Positions 23,401 through 34,035 of a DNA stretch of 64,000 bases are shown here, piece after piece. Source of the DNA: Trogon surrucura (lineage: Eukaryota > Chordata > Aves > Trogoniformes > Trogonidae); the NCBI GenBank assembly GCA_020746105.1, contig CM036619.1, forward strand, positions 52,126,635 through 52,190,634, read 5' to 3'. How positions within the stretch are numbered: the first letter of the stretch is position 1; each line of letters opens with the position of its first letter. Under the pieces are notes generated by a model. That model did no database searches. It was not told the origin of the DNA and was given only the letters and a program-made list of their open reading frames with translations. The translations under genes and the position numbers were made by a program.

Positions 23401-24780
23401 CTGCTGAGCCTGCTCCATCAGGACCTCCAGTACTTTCTGTTTCCAGTCAGGATGTCTCTCTTCTCACCTCTTCCATCTTTCCTGTGAAAATGAAAACCAG
23501 ACCTCATAGCTGCAGTTCCAGTCTCCAGCACTCTAGTTGCAGGAGTGGACAACATAAGCAAGTAAAGCCTTGTTCTTGCAGCTTGAGACACCAGCTCGAG
23601 GCTCGAAAACCCAAGAGTCTGCTCTGCCTAGTTCTTATCATTGCCTTAACATTCAGCCCTCATTTTCCAGACCCTAAGCTGGGTTCTCGGTCTAAAAGTG
23701 TCTTTGGGATACTCACTTTACCTCACAACGTGCCCTTGGATTAGTGGATTGGTTATTACCCCAGAAAGAGTGCTCTGGGCTTCCCTCTCTGAAAAACACT
23801 GGCACGGCTGAGTAGGAAGGACAGGCACAAGTAGCTATGCATGTTCTCAGATACAAACATAGGACACAGGGTCATCCCTGTGGAGATCCCTACTAATCAT
23901 GATGGTGTCTCTGCCCTCAGTAATGCTTGAAGAAAATAAAGAGGTTATGCACTTCTGGAGGACTTACTTGATCTTTTTTTTGCAGGGCTTGCAGTGATCT
24001 CACTGACGTGTACTTATCACCCATCAAAGCCACCTCACAATGCTGTCCTGAGCCCTCTTAGGAAGAAACAGCTGATGCTGTGCAGGGAAGGGTTACAAAT
24101 GAGCCATTGCATGACGTTAGTCCTGCTCAGACTTCAGCTTCTGTAGCCCCAGTGTGACAGCCAGCTCCACATCACTGCAGCTTCTGAACAAGGGCACGAG
24201 TATCCCCAGAATCAATCTACAGACTGCAAATCCTTGTTAGAGTTCACAGGTGAGATAGTCAGTAGTGGATTATATGATGAATGGCATCTTTAACAGGATG
24301 GCCCTCTTGTTGCTTCGCTTTGCAGGAAGTACCTGGAGAAGGGCTGAAGTTGGAAATGCATCCACTGTGGGGGAAGATGGGAGGTGTGGGGATGCTGGGG
24401 CAGTAGGTGATCATGAAATCTGCAGGCACAGAAGTGTTTGATGCTGTCTGAGAGGAGACTGCAGTTACAAATGTCTCAGATGATGTTAAGAGGTGAAGAT
24501 CTGAATACCTCTGTCAGAGGAGGAAGCAACCAAGAGACAAGGTCTTCCAGGATTGATGCCTGCTGTTTTAGATCACACAGGTGCAGATTGAAAACGGATG
24601 TAGGGAAGGCACTAAGGATGGGAAAGCTGAGCCAAATGACTCAGGCATTGGGACGGGAGCATGGAAGCTCTGGTCCTGTTGCTCACCTCTACATCTGAGC
24701 TGTCATGAGGACTTCACATGAGCTCACTTGCCTCTACCCTATGATATCTGCTTAGGTAGCAAACATCCTTATTTTTCACC
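20401..24780. other. Non-coding stretch, nothing recognised
   Basis: Mostly balanced composition. A C-rich patch at 23140-23310 and an AT-rich motif CTTAATTAAG near 21240 are the only visible textures. Open frames are at most 104 codons and unrecognised. A G-quadruplex motif at 24369-24400 is listed separately. Confidence 0.5.
24369..24400 (+). other. Predicted G-quadruplex motif
   Basis: Four G-runs on the plus strand at 24369-24373, 24379-24381, 24388-24391 and 24397-24400, with loops of 5, 6 and 5 bases, meet the standard G3+N1-7 rule. No gene start is recognised nearby. Confidence 0.6.
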
Positions 24781-24970
24781 ATGAGAGCAATTAGACATTG
24801 GAATAGTCTTCCAAGAGAAGTGGTGGATTCCCCAACCTTAGACAGTTTTAAGGCTCAGCTTGACAGGGTGCTGGACCATCTCATCTAAACTGTATTTCTT
24901 TACTTCTCAGCCTAGATGATCCTTGAGGTCCCTTCCAACCTGGTAAGCTATGATTCTATGATTCTGTGAT
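24781..24970 (+). mobile_element. CR1 retroposon 3' portion, plus strand
   Basis: It starts within the end of the CR1 ORF2 tail. The GGAATAGTCTTCCAAGAGAAG and GACAGTTTTAAGGCTCAGCT blocks correspond to the WxRLPREV and LxxFKxxL coding region. It runs through TAGATGATCCTTGAGG and GTCCCTTCCAACC to the terminal ATTCTATGATTCTGTG. It is more diverged than the 10.3-kb copy, with a small T-rich insertion in its 3' region. Confidence 0.93.
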
Positions 24971-26440
24971 CCTAGAGACTGCAATATTGCCTGTGTGTGT
25001 GTATGTATGTAACAGCGACATCAACAGATCCCCAAATCTCAAGGTGTTGCAGCAACATGAATTATTCTAACAAGAGAAAGAGTGAGAGGTTGTGGTGTCC
25101 TGCTTCCCTGGGTGCCAGGCAGCTGTAATCTGTTATAGATGGCACTCTAATAAATGCTGACCATTATTTTTTATTGGGAAGGAGTGTTTGGGGGTGGCAG
25201 GGCAATGCGTTCAGGCTGAGCGCTTCAAGTCAGATGCTGAGGAAGTGCTGTCAAACCAGGATGGTCTGAGCACTGCAAACACCTTTCAAATCTTCATCGG
25301 CGTCCCACCTTGTTAATCACGAAAAGCCTACCAGTGAGTTTGGACTCCTAGGGTTATTTATCCTTGACACTCTTGTGTTTGGTCTGGATGTGTTTTTCTA
25401 GCATTTGAGTTTGGAGGCATGTGAGGAGGAGAGAAGAGAGGGAAGGTAGGAGTCCTACTTGTCAGGGTGGCTTTCCCTCCATGAGTTTGAAGCTGTACAT
25501 ATGTAAATAAGATGTGTCTGTACCCATATCAGCAGATATGCATTAGCCATAGGTTTGTCTAGGGGATATTCTGTGTGTAACAACTCAGACAGACTTGAAT
25601 GATTCTTCCTTCTCATTAGTAGTGGTTGGAAATGATCATTTCTATTCTGCAGATTATTTTACTGTTTCAAAATTTTGCACCATTTTGACACCAAAGTATA
25701 AACCTGAATTGCTATCTTATTTTAAATTACAGAAGGATATTCTGGAGGGCTTTGTTAGGATAATTCCAGGAAACTTCACTTCACCAAAGATAATTCAGCA
25801 TTTGCATAGAATCTACAGCTGCTTAAAGCAAAATGCTGAAATAACAGATTTCAACTTCATCCTCCACGTGAAACGCCAAGGACATAATGATTTGTTTCAA
25901 TATATTCAGTGCCACCAGAACCGGAAATTTTTTTGCATGAGATGTTTAGAGATTTCAGAAGGAATAATTGTTCTACTCAGGCTTTGTTTTATCAAGTGTC
26001 ACTGTTGCTAGTTTGCATATTTTTTATTCCTCTCTTTTTCCTTTGCCTGTGGGCATTGGTTCATGGATACTAATATTCAAGAAGCAGGGCTCAGAAGAAG
26101 ATAATTTTAAAGACTTAATAATCCATGAATGAACTGTCTCTATCAAGGAGAAGCCACAAATTTAGACATAGTGGTCCAGCTCTGACTGGCAGGATGCTCC
26201 ACAGTACTCCCACCATTATATATTGATATATTGACATTCCAGATAATTCCTGCCAACTCTTGCTCATTTTTGAGTACGTATTCGACCAGGCATTGTCCAA
26301 AGTACGGAATAATACCCAGACAACACCTGTACATTGGCAACATCTGCTATTTACTGTTTGCAGTATCATCTTCCATAGTCTTCAAGAAATTGAGTAAAGA
26401 TACAGTAACTGCTCCATGAGATCGGCCAACATGCCACAAG
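24971..26440. other. Non-coding stretch with one unrecognised 152-codon open frame
   Basis: The interval 25553-26011 stays open for about 152 codons on the plus strand although the DNA is AT-rich, but there is no ATG near its start and the conceptual protein is unfamiliar. A short TG/TATG repeat at 24992-25010 follows the CR1 end. Nothing else was recognised. Confidence 0.35.
24992..25010. repeat. Short (TG)n/(TATG)n microsatellite
   Basis: Five TG units followed by TATG units lie 21 bases past the CR1 3' end. It may have grown from the CR1 terminal repeat, but this is only suggestive. Confidence 0.75.
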
Positions 26441-26443
26441 TTG

Positions 26444-26469
26444 TATCTGATAAATGTTTTATCAGATAA
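26444..26469. promoter_or_regulatory. Palindromic GATA-factor motif pair
   Basis: A perfect 11-base inverted repeat (TATCTGATAAA, then TGT, then TTTATCAGATA) spans 26444-26468. It holds TGATAA on the plus strand (26449-26454), TGATAA on the minus strand (26464-26459) and AGATAA on the plus strand (26464-26469), all fitting WGATAR, the GATA-factor consensus. Back-to-back GATA sites of this kind occur in vertebrate enhancers. Binding and function are inferred only. It could also form a hairpin. Confidence 0.45.
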
Positions 26470-29400
26470 GCAGTGTGTTGATCTCAGAAACGGTCACAAA
26501 GAGAAAATTTGCGAGACAGCTCTTTTCCAAAGAAAACCCAATCAGCTTAAATCTATCTCCTTCCAGCATCAGTCAAGACTCAGTGTTTAAAGAAAAAAAA
26601 ATCAGAAAAAAACCCAAACCATAATGCACATGGAAAATTGTGCGTTCTTGTTACAGGAAAAAGCTCTACCTCTGTCCCTACTGCTTCTGGTAGGTTGCCA
26701 AGGGTGTAATGGGGTCCCACCGAGTAGGGGCATGGAAGTGCAGAGAGCATGAGTGGGTTACTGGCTCTTGGCCTGATCTCCATACTTTTGAAAATGCAAA
26801 AAAAAAGGTGGAGAATGTGCAGGAAAAAAACAGATCAAAGGGACCATCTCTCAGCATTCAGTTTTTTCAAAGAAAGCTGAGTTGCTTTGCTGATGGTACG
26901 AATTCATTCAGAAGGAAATGGTGTCATGTAGCAAAACCCACTTCTTTCTAGTAAAGACGCAACACAAATAGCTGGAAGTCAAAGCCAGATTTTTAATAAA
27001 ATTAAATAGGATTAAATTAAAAGCTATATGAGAACTGAGAACTATATTTTTACCAGCAAGGTTGAAGAGCAAAGTGCGGAAGCCTTGCTAGTAGGTATGT
27101 TTCAGCCAAGGGCAAGGTGCTGGGCACACCACAGGAGTGAAATGCAGGGAGGGGCTGAGGCTGGGGTTAGGTGAGAGGCCCACAGAGCCTCACTGCCTCT
27201 GCTTTCCAGCCTTTCACAAATAGCACAGGAAGGACTGAAAGTACTAACACTTGTGTTTAGCTGTGCTGTCAGTAGCCACTTGTTACACAATTTTTCTTGA
27301 TTTTCATCTTTCACAACCATTTCTATTCCTGCAGGAAAACTTTGGAACCTCATGAGCATCTTTATCCACTTACTTCAGTGCACTTACAATTTTGCACAGC
27401 ACAGACCACCCCCATCCACCTGCTAACCCCTTAGTTTTCCCAGATTGCTGCATTCCCAGATGTGAAACACTAATCACCAAGCAGCGAGGCGTGTACAACT
27501 ACCAGAAACAATCTTTCACGTCCTGCATCATGTCATGACACATGACTTGTCATTAACGAATGTCACCAGGACCATCAAGGTGGTGGTCACAGGTGTGGTT
27601 TTCAGAAATCCCAGCAGCACCTGTCTGAGGCATCAGCAAGGGTGTGTGCAGTGGTGGGACTTGAGAAGCAACTACTGTCCAAAAGACACAGACGTGAAGG
27701 CATGAGGCAGAGGGGTCTGAGGTCAGCTTAGGCTGGCATTGCTTGAACAAATCCAAGTTGTACGAGAGACTTTTTGATTCACCATACTTTTCCCTTCTAT
27801 TCTGCTTTCTTTTTTAACGCATCCTCACACATAGCATGCCTTATCCTTTGTTTTTCCAGAGTTCTCCCAGTTTGCAGTTCCCCTTCCCACCCCTGACCTT
27901 TTATTTCTCCACTGCTAATGAAGTAAACCTCAAGCAGAGGCAGCACTGATGGGGTAATTTCAAATTAGTGCTCCAAAAAGTCAGTTCTGTGCTGGCCCTG
28001 TGTTTTCTGGGCATGGGATAGGGTCGCATTCCGTTGCTTCCAGTAGCACCATCAACGGCACCAGGCTCCCCCGGCTGGATGTCCTGCAGCTTGTCAGCCC
28101 AAGGGATGGTGGCAGAGGCAAAGCTTCCCCCTGCGTTTGCACGGAGCTGCTTATCCTTCAGCCCCTTCACCCAGCCTCGCCAAGAAATATCTTCCCTGGC
28201 CAGACACCCCATATTATGACTAAGGCAGAAGGCCACACGTTTAGTCAGTTTGTGTACAGTTTGCAATTATTCAGCTGTTTTAATGAGAAGAAAGACCTTG
28301 AGGCCTGTGATGTCAGAGATAAGAAAGTGTGGAAAGCAGCAGATGTGTGACCTTGCCACTCTCCTATTTCTTTCTCCTTTGTTTTGTGTGCTGCATCTCT
28401 TCAAGGTTTTAATACTGGGAGGGGGTGAGGGGAAGGTGAGATGCAGGTTTCACTGTAACTCAAACTCCCAGTTTGTGGAGCAACCCTCTGGCTTTTAATA
28501 CCAGCCACTAATTGTAACTGAAATGCGGCAGTTGCTCAAGAACTGAGATCTTGCCAGCTGCAGCCCATTCTAGTGTCTGGATATTTGTTCTCATCAGTAA
28601 GTTGGAATAAAAATTCTCAGTATTCAGTATTTTTCTAGAAAGATAAATTTTCCAAAAGAAAAATTTTGGTTCACGGGCACTGGAAGACTTTTACACACAA
28701 AACAGTATCTTCAAACACGTGAACACGACTGTCTGAAACATTTGAGTTTGACATCCGTTTGTGCCCTTTGGCCTAAGAGGGAGAGCTGCACTGTGAGAGC
28801 CGAAGCCAGCAAACACGCATGGGTACCTAAATCAAAACTTAACAGTCCCAAAGACACCCAAGTACAAAGGTTGGGTGCTCCACTTCTCTGCCTGGGTGCC
28901 ACTACACCCCTCAGATACCCGGGTTATGCCTGGCTTCTTAAGGAATGGCCAAACTGAGTTGTAAACCACCTAAAATGTACAGGTGTCTGTGCCAAGGAGT
29001 CCTCCCAGCTCCTGTGCCATCAGCATCTTCTCTGCTCAGCGCAGTCTGGAGGTGTGATTGGTGCTGTCTCACATATTCAAAGCTGCCCACGTATCTTCAA
29101 GTAAAATAGAAAAATACAGTTTTGCTGCAAAACTGGTTGGATAACACAGTCCAAGAGGCAGCTGTTGGCGTCTCATTGTCAAAAAGAGGAGAGACACAGA
29201 GAGGGACACAGGTCTGATGTACAGCTCTGCCTGGCATCTTTTGTCACAGCACAAGGGAACATAGACTGTGACTGCAAACCTGGCAGATACAAATAATTTT
29301 TTTAAAGTTTTAAAATACGGGAAAAAAAAAGGAACAGAGGGGGAAAAAAACAGAAGAAGGGGGGAAAGGGAGAAAAGATACATTGTTTTGACAATTTAGA

Positions 29401-30997
29401 GAAATGGTGTGACAAAACTCAGTGGGCAAGAGTGCAAGGATCTACAATCAGGCAGGAATAACCAGCTGAACAAACACCAAGTGGAAATGGCTGGTTAAGC
29501 AGCAGTCTTGTAGAAAAGACTAAATCATGCTATTACCAAAACCAAAACGAATAAAGCAAACATCATTTTGGAAGGAATAGTGAGCGGTGTTGCCCATGCA
29601 AAGGAATGACCCTTTTGTTCAGTGCAGTCCTGGTGTGCTGCTGTTGTCATATTGTGGCCAGTTTGAGGCGAAGCATTTCAGGAGAGATGCAGACTGTTTG
29701 GAGAAAGTCCAGGGACAGCAGAGGTCTTGGAAATGTGACCTGCACGAGAGGGCTGAAATGTGGGTGCCTTAGATCAAAACCCAGATGACTGATGGGGACA
29801 CAGAGACAATCCTCAGCTACATAAAATAGCGCATAGATGAAGAGGGGAACAAGTCTGCTCCGCTGTTCATAATGGAGAGGGTGAAAATGTTTTCTAATGG
29901 TAAGGGTGGTGCTTAAGAGTAGTGTAACAACTTCTTTCACAACACAATGCACATATAGTTCATTACTTCTTGGGCAGAGAGATGCTTTTGGAGACCTCTT
30001 CCAATCCGTCTGTCCACTTCTGTGCTTCAGGCAGAGGATCCCCCATCACATGCACATGGGCAGGCAGCCACCCTTATGTAACCAGCACCAAATAAACATC
30101 CTCACCGCCAGCCTTCAGGCACGACTTCTTGTGAAATTATTCCATTTCGCAGGGAAGGATGATGGAGCCATTTGTCTGAAGATGGAGATCACACCTGCCT
30201 GGCCCAGTCCTTGCAGGTCTGGTCGAAGCGGTGTGGATTGGAAAAGGTCACCACAGCTGCCAGTCCCTGACTTGGCTGGCCAGCTACTTCCCCTGAGGCA
30301 TCGATAGGAAAGATAGGCCTATTTGAAGAGTATTTAGAGCATCCCTGTTACCCCCAAAAATACTTCCTGAGGGCATTTCTCTCCCTTCCTTGACTTTAGA
30401 GGTAGCTAGGGTGATGAGGAGGTTAGATAAAGAAACTAGATACATTGGCTTATATGATCTCCCCTTTCACCACCATGGTCTGCTTGGAAAATGCGGCATT
30501 TTTGCATACATTTTCAAGAATGTTTAATTACGTTTTCGTCATTTTTCTATTTAAAATGTATACCCTTGAACTGTGAAGCAGAAATTAGGTACTAAAACAC
30601 ATAAGCCAGATACAATATTTATTTTTAGAATTAAAATCCCACAACAGCACCTCATTGATTGCAGCTAGAAATCACCACAGTAGGCCATCCCCACTTGCAA
30701 ATATTTTGCTTGACACATCAGTGGACAACAGCTCCAAGCAAGCTGTGCCAGCCAAAACACTGGGACAAACGGTACCAGTTTCCAGAGCTTGCGCCATGCC
30801 TGTGAGGTGGCCAGGACCTCGCCCTCAGTCCTGGCACTGCCGAAGGGACAAAGCAGAGGGAAACAAGCCACCTTCAAGCTGTGATACTGGGAGCTATACT
30901 TGTCCCCATATTTACTTGGCTATTACATTCATCAAGGCAACTTTTTGGGACAAGGTGTTATGTTCACATCACCTGCAGCAGTGCTGCGCCCAGCAAA
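26470..30997. other. Non-coding stretch, nothing recognised
   Basis: It holds an AT-rich patch at 26985-27055, a GC-rich patch at 28000-28200 open on both strands without a familiar protein, and A/G-rich tracts at 29320-29380. No RNA gene or transposon was recognised. Confidence 0.5.
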
Positions 30998-31520
30998 TCA
31001 CAGAATCACAGAATGTTAAAAGTTGGAAGAGACCTCTGAAGATCATCTAGTCCAATCCTCCTGCCAGAGCAGGATCCCATAGAGCAGGTTGCACAGGGTG
31101 GTATTTGGGCAGGTTTTGCACGTCTCTAGAGACAGAGATTCCATCACGTCTCTGGGCAGCCTGTTTCAGTGCTCCGCCACCCTCAAAGTAAATAAGTTTC
31201 TCCTCATATTCAGATGGAACTTCCTATGTTCAAGTTTATGTCCATTACCTCTTGTCCTGTCACTGTGCACCGTTGAAAGAAGACTGGCCACATCCTCAGG
31301 ACAGTCACTCTATCAGTATTTATAAGCATTGACAAGATCGCTCCTCAGTCTTCTCCTCTCCAGACTAAAAAGACCCAAGTCCCTCAGCCTTACCTCATAA
31401 GAGATGTTCTAGTCCCCTAATCATCTTCATCATCCTTTTCTGTACCATCTCCAGAAGTTCCCTGTCCTTCTTGAACCAGAGGGCCCAGAACTCGTCACAA
31501 CCTGTTCCAGCCATGTGACA
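30998..31520 (-). mobile_element. CR1 retroposon, minus strand
   Basis: The 3' end lies on the left, where TCACAGAATCACAGAATG is the complement of the terminal CR1 repeat. GACCTCTGAAGATCATCTAG and CCAATCCTCCTGCCAGAGCA follow. The rest is the complement of the ORF2 C-terminal coding region (GGGCAGCCTGTTTCAGTG, CTTCTCCTCTCCAGACTAAA, and CCTTCTTGAACCAGAGGGCC near the right edge). It is 5'-truncated at about 31520 and moderately diverged. It covers nearly the same part of CR1 as the 10.3-kb copy but in opposite orientation, so the pair forms an inverted repeat 20 kb apart. Confidence 0.94.
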
Positions 31521-32840
31521 ACTTTCTTCCACTTAACTCCCATGGCTTCTCCAGGAGCCCCTTCTGCTATATATACATATCCAAGAGGCCAGGGATGGGT
31601 GCATTAAGCCATCCCACACAGCAGAGTGTGGGTTGGGGGTAGCCCCATAGCCACCCTCCCTCATCCCACACAGTCGGTAAGCAGCTGGCAGGACGCTCCC
31701 CACTCATGGCCCCCAGGCACCCCATTGTAATTCTTATCGGGCCGACACACATTTTTTGCTCAAGGTGGCAAAATGCCCAGGGGCTGCCAGGCTGCCAAAC
31801 TTTCCACTAAAAATACCACTCGGACACATTTCAGCTTGGGTCCATTAAAGAAACGAAAGAGCGTATGTATTCTGGTCGCAATGGAAACGATGTGAACTAA
31901 GGCAGGGGAAGAGAGAAAGGGAGAGGGAGGCAGAGGGAATGAGCTCGGATGAAGGCTGGAGAGCTGCCTACAGCAAGTCAAAGCCAGGCCAAGCTTAAGG
32001 GAGGTGTTGGTCACCCCCAGCAGCGATGAGCGGTGCCACTGCTACGCCAAACCGCTCCTCCTTCTCATGTTGTAGAAAATGCTTGGTTTTGCCGTGCTTG
32101 CTGCATGTTGTGCCACCACCACAGCAGGGAAGATGGAGCACCCACTGGGCTGTCGCCCAGCAGTGCCATGGACAGGCAAGGACCTGACAGGAGGGACAAG
32201 GGTGAGGGCAGGAGAGAGCATGAGAGACCAAAGGGAGCCTGGACAGACACAAGACAAAGGTGGCCTGACATGGAAATGGGAGAGACTCAAAGAAAAAAGT
32301 TGGGAGAGCACACACAGTATTGGAGACAGAGCATGGGAGAAGACTGAAAGCAAAGGGAGGGTGATGCTGAGTGTGTGGCAAGAGAAAGGAAGAAGAAAAG
32401 TATAAAAAAGTAAATAAGAAAAAAAATAACAAAGGGTGGTGAAACACTTATGAATATCCTCTGGTCTCATTCTCTGTCAAGCAGGTTGCCATTAGTTTGA
32501 AGATCCCTGGAAACACCCTCATTTCGAGGGAGGTATGTTTTGGGAGTCCTACATGGTGGCAGGTTGTTCATTGACTTTCCTGCCCTTTATCAAAGTTTAC
32601 CTCCATAACCATAGCTGATTATGTTTTATCAATATTGCAGATGGAAGGAGCAATTGAGGGTGGTGGTAGAAAGGTATTTGAGTTTTTAAGGCAGGACCTG
32701 CTAACACATTTTTATTTTCTTCTTATTTTTAACATACGCCTCTGTGTATAAATTGCATGAGAACTGAAGAACCTTCACTAACACAGGCTGTACTTCTCTC
32801 TGACCTTGCAGATAACCGTGAACCAAAATGCACAGCTCCC
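31521..32840. other. Non-coding stretch, nothing recognised
   Basis: It contains purine-rich tracts (31905-31945 and 32370-32440) and several overlapping open frames on both strands (up to 150 codons, minus strand 31995-32447). The minus frame is rich in F, L, S and P because it reads the purine-rich DNA in reverse. No domain is recognised. Confidence 0.5.
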
Positions 32841-33395
32841 TAATTGCTGTTCCTGGTGGCACTTTACAAGCTTGTGCTAAATTTAACGAGGAGGAGGAGG
32901 AGGATCAGGCTGAAAATTTTTCCAAACGTTTCCTTCCTGTGGCAGGAGGCGCAGGGGGAGTCGCTGTGTGCCTCCTGTGGAGCGCAACAAAAGTGCAAGA
33001 GATATAGAAGTATCCAGAGGACCCAGCTTTACTGTATGGAGCTAATCCAACCTGAGACTGGAGCCTGCATGCACATATATCGGCATTTATATGCCCATGT
33101 GCCCATAAGAAACATAATCCCGGGTTTCTGTGCCGCCGGCCACAGTCCCCGTGCTTCAGGCCCTGCCGTACGTGTCCATGAAGTCGGTATGATGGAGGGA
33201 GACCCGAGGCACAAGAAGCTGCTCCTTGACTGAGGGTCCTTCTATCACACCAGCGTGGGGGGTCCCCACAGGGTGACAAGGACATGAGGCAGCAGCCAGG
33301 TCCACAGGGAGGACATGTGGCTCCCAGAAGTCTGAGCATCGGCCAGCATGGTGTTCCTGGCGTGCAGGCCTGCACACACCCGCGCTGCTGAAGGG
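32841..33395. other. CpG-enriched patch open on both strands
   Basis: By hand count about 19 CpG fall in 500 bases. Open frames of 129 codons (plus) and 156 codons (minus) overlap almost completely, and neither is recognisable. An acceptor-like CTCTGACCTTGCAG ends at 32811. A (GAG)n repeat lies at 32888-32904. The patch ends abruptly against a pure A/T tract. It may be a small CpG-bearing exon or regulatory element, but nothing identifies it. Confidence 0.25.
32888..32904. repeat. (GAG)n trinucleotide repeat
   Basis: Five GAG units followed by GA, at the left of the CpG-enriched patch. Confidence 0.85.
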
Positions 33396-33444
33396 TATTT
33401 TTTAATTTAATATTTAATATTTTTTATTTTAGATTTTTTTTTTT
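33396..33444. repeat. AT-rich low-complexity tract
   Basis: Forty-nine bases with only one G and no C, including two copies of TTTAATAT and a closing T11. It directly abuts the CpG-enriched patch, making a sharp composition step. Confidence 0.85.
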
Positions 33445-33919
33445 CCCAGTTCTATCCTTTCTGGCCTGGTATGTTTCACCCTTGTGATACTGCAGAGGAA
33501 GATGTTGCTCTGACCACAGCAATTGTCACAGCGTTTAGTTTTATTAGGCTTTTAGGCCAAAGACTCTCGGCACCTTTCACAAGCTGCATATATGGTGGCC
33601 TAAAAGCTTCAGACGGCATCAGAGCAAAGCCATCCCTCAGGCAGATCACAGTGTGTCCAAAGAAAGTCCTTATAGCCAGGAGACATCAAATCAGCTGGAA
33701 ATCACCTGCGTATTTTATCAGTGCTGCAGAAAAAAACCCAACCAAACCTTGCCAGAAACACACAGAATAAAATGAAACCTGGAATGTCAAAACATAATTT
33801 TAAATATTCATTGATGAAGTAAAAGGGGCTATAAAAATCTGTTCAGAGTTGGATGGCAACTTAGAGCCCTGGAGGGCCCTTCATGAGCAGGAACCTGGAT
33901 TTAATTACTCCTTACTCTG
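33445..33919. other. Non-coding stretch, nothing recognised
   Basis: One 99-codon open frame at 33471-33770 has no recognisable similarity. No other structure was seen. Confidence 0.5.
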
Positions 33920-34035
33920 TCCCCCATCTCCCCATGCCTCCTCTCCCTGCCTCTATCTATCTTGTCTAAAAGGACTGCAAGTTCTTCAGGCCAGGGACTG
34001 TTTCTCACTCGAGTTTTGTGTATTCCCAGGGCACT
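33920..34035 (+). mobile_element. Ancient SINE/LINE tail (MIR/L2-like), plus strand
   Basis: The core GACTGCAAGTTCTTCAGG, CCAGGGACTGTTTCTCACTC and TGTATTCCCAGGGCACT matches the widespread amniote retroposon tail of the general form GTAAGCTC...GGGCAGGGAC...GT. Two other pieces in this window, at 45.05 and 56.06 kb, carry the same motif. A pyrimidine-rich lead-in (33920-33965) resembles the CTCTGTGCCTC part of MIR-type elements but is weak. The exact family is uncertain. Confidence 0.55.

Noticed and set aside
31905-31945. G-rich tract as a G-quadruplex
   Set aside because: One loop would need to be 10 bases, outside the usual 1-7 limit.
31995-32470. Minus-strand frames of 142-150 codons rich in F, L, S and P with apparent membrane segments
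   Set aside because: They read a purine-rich tract in reverse, which gives hydrophobic-looking but meaningless peptides.
32905-33375. 156-codon cysteine-rich minus-strand frame
   Set aside because: It overlaps a 129-codon frame on the plus strand, there is no regular cysteine spacing, and no family is recognised.
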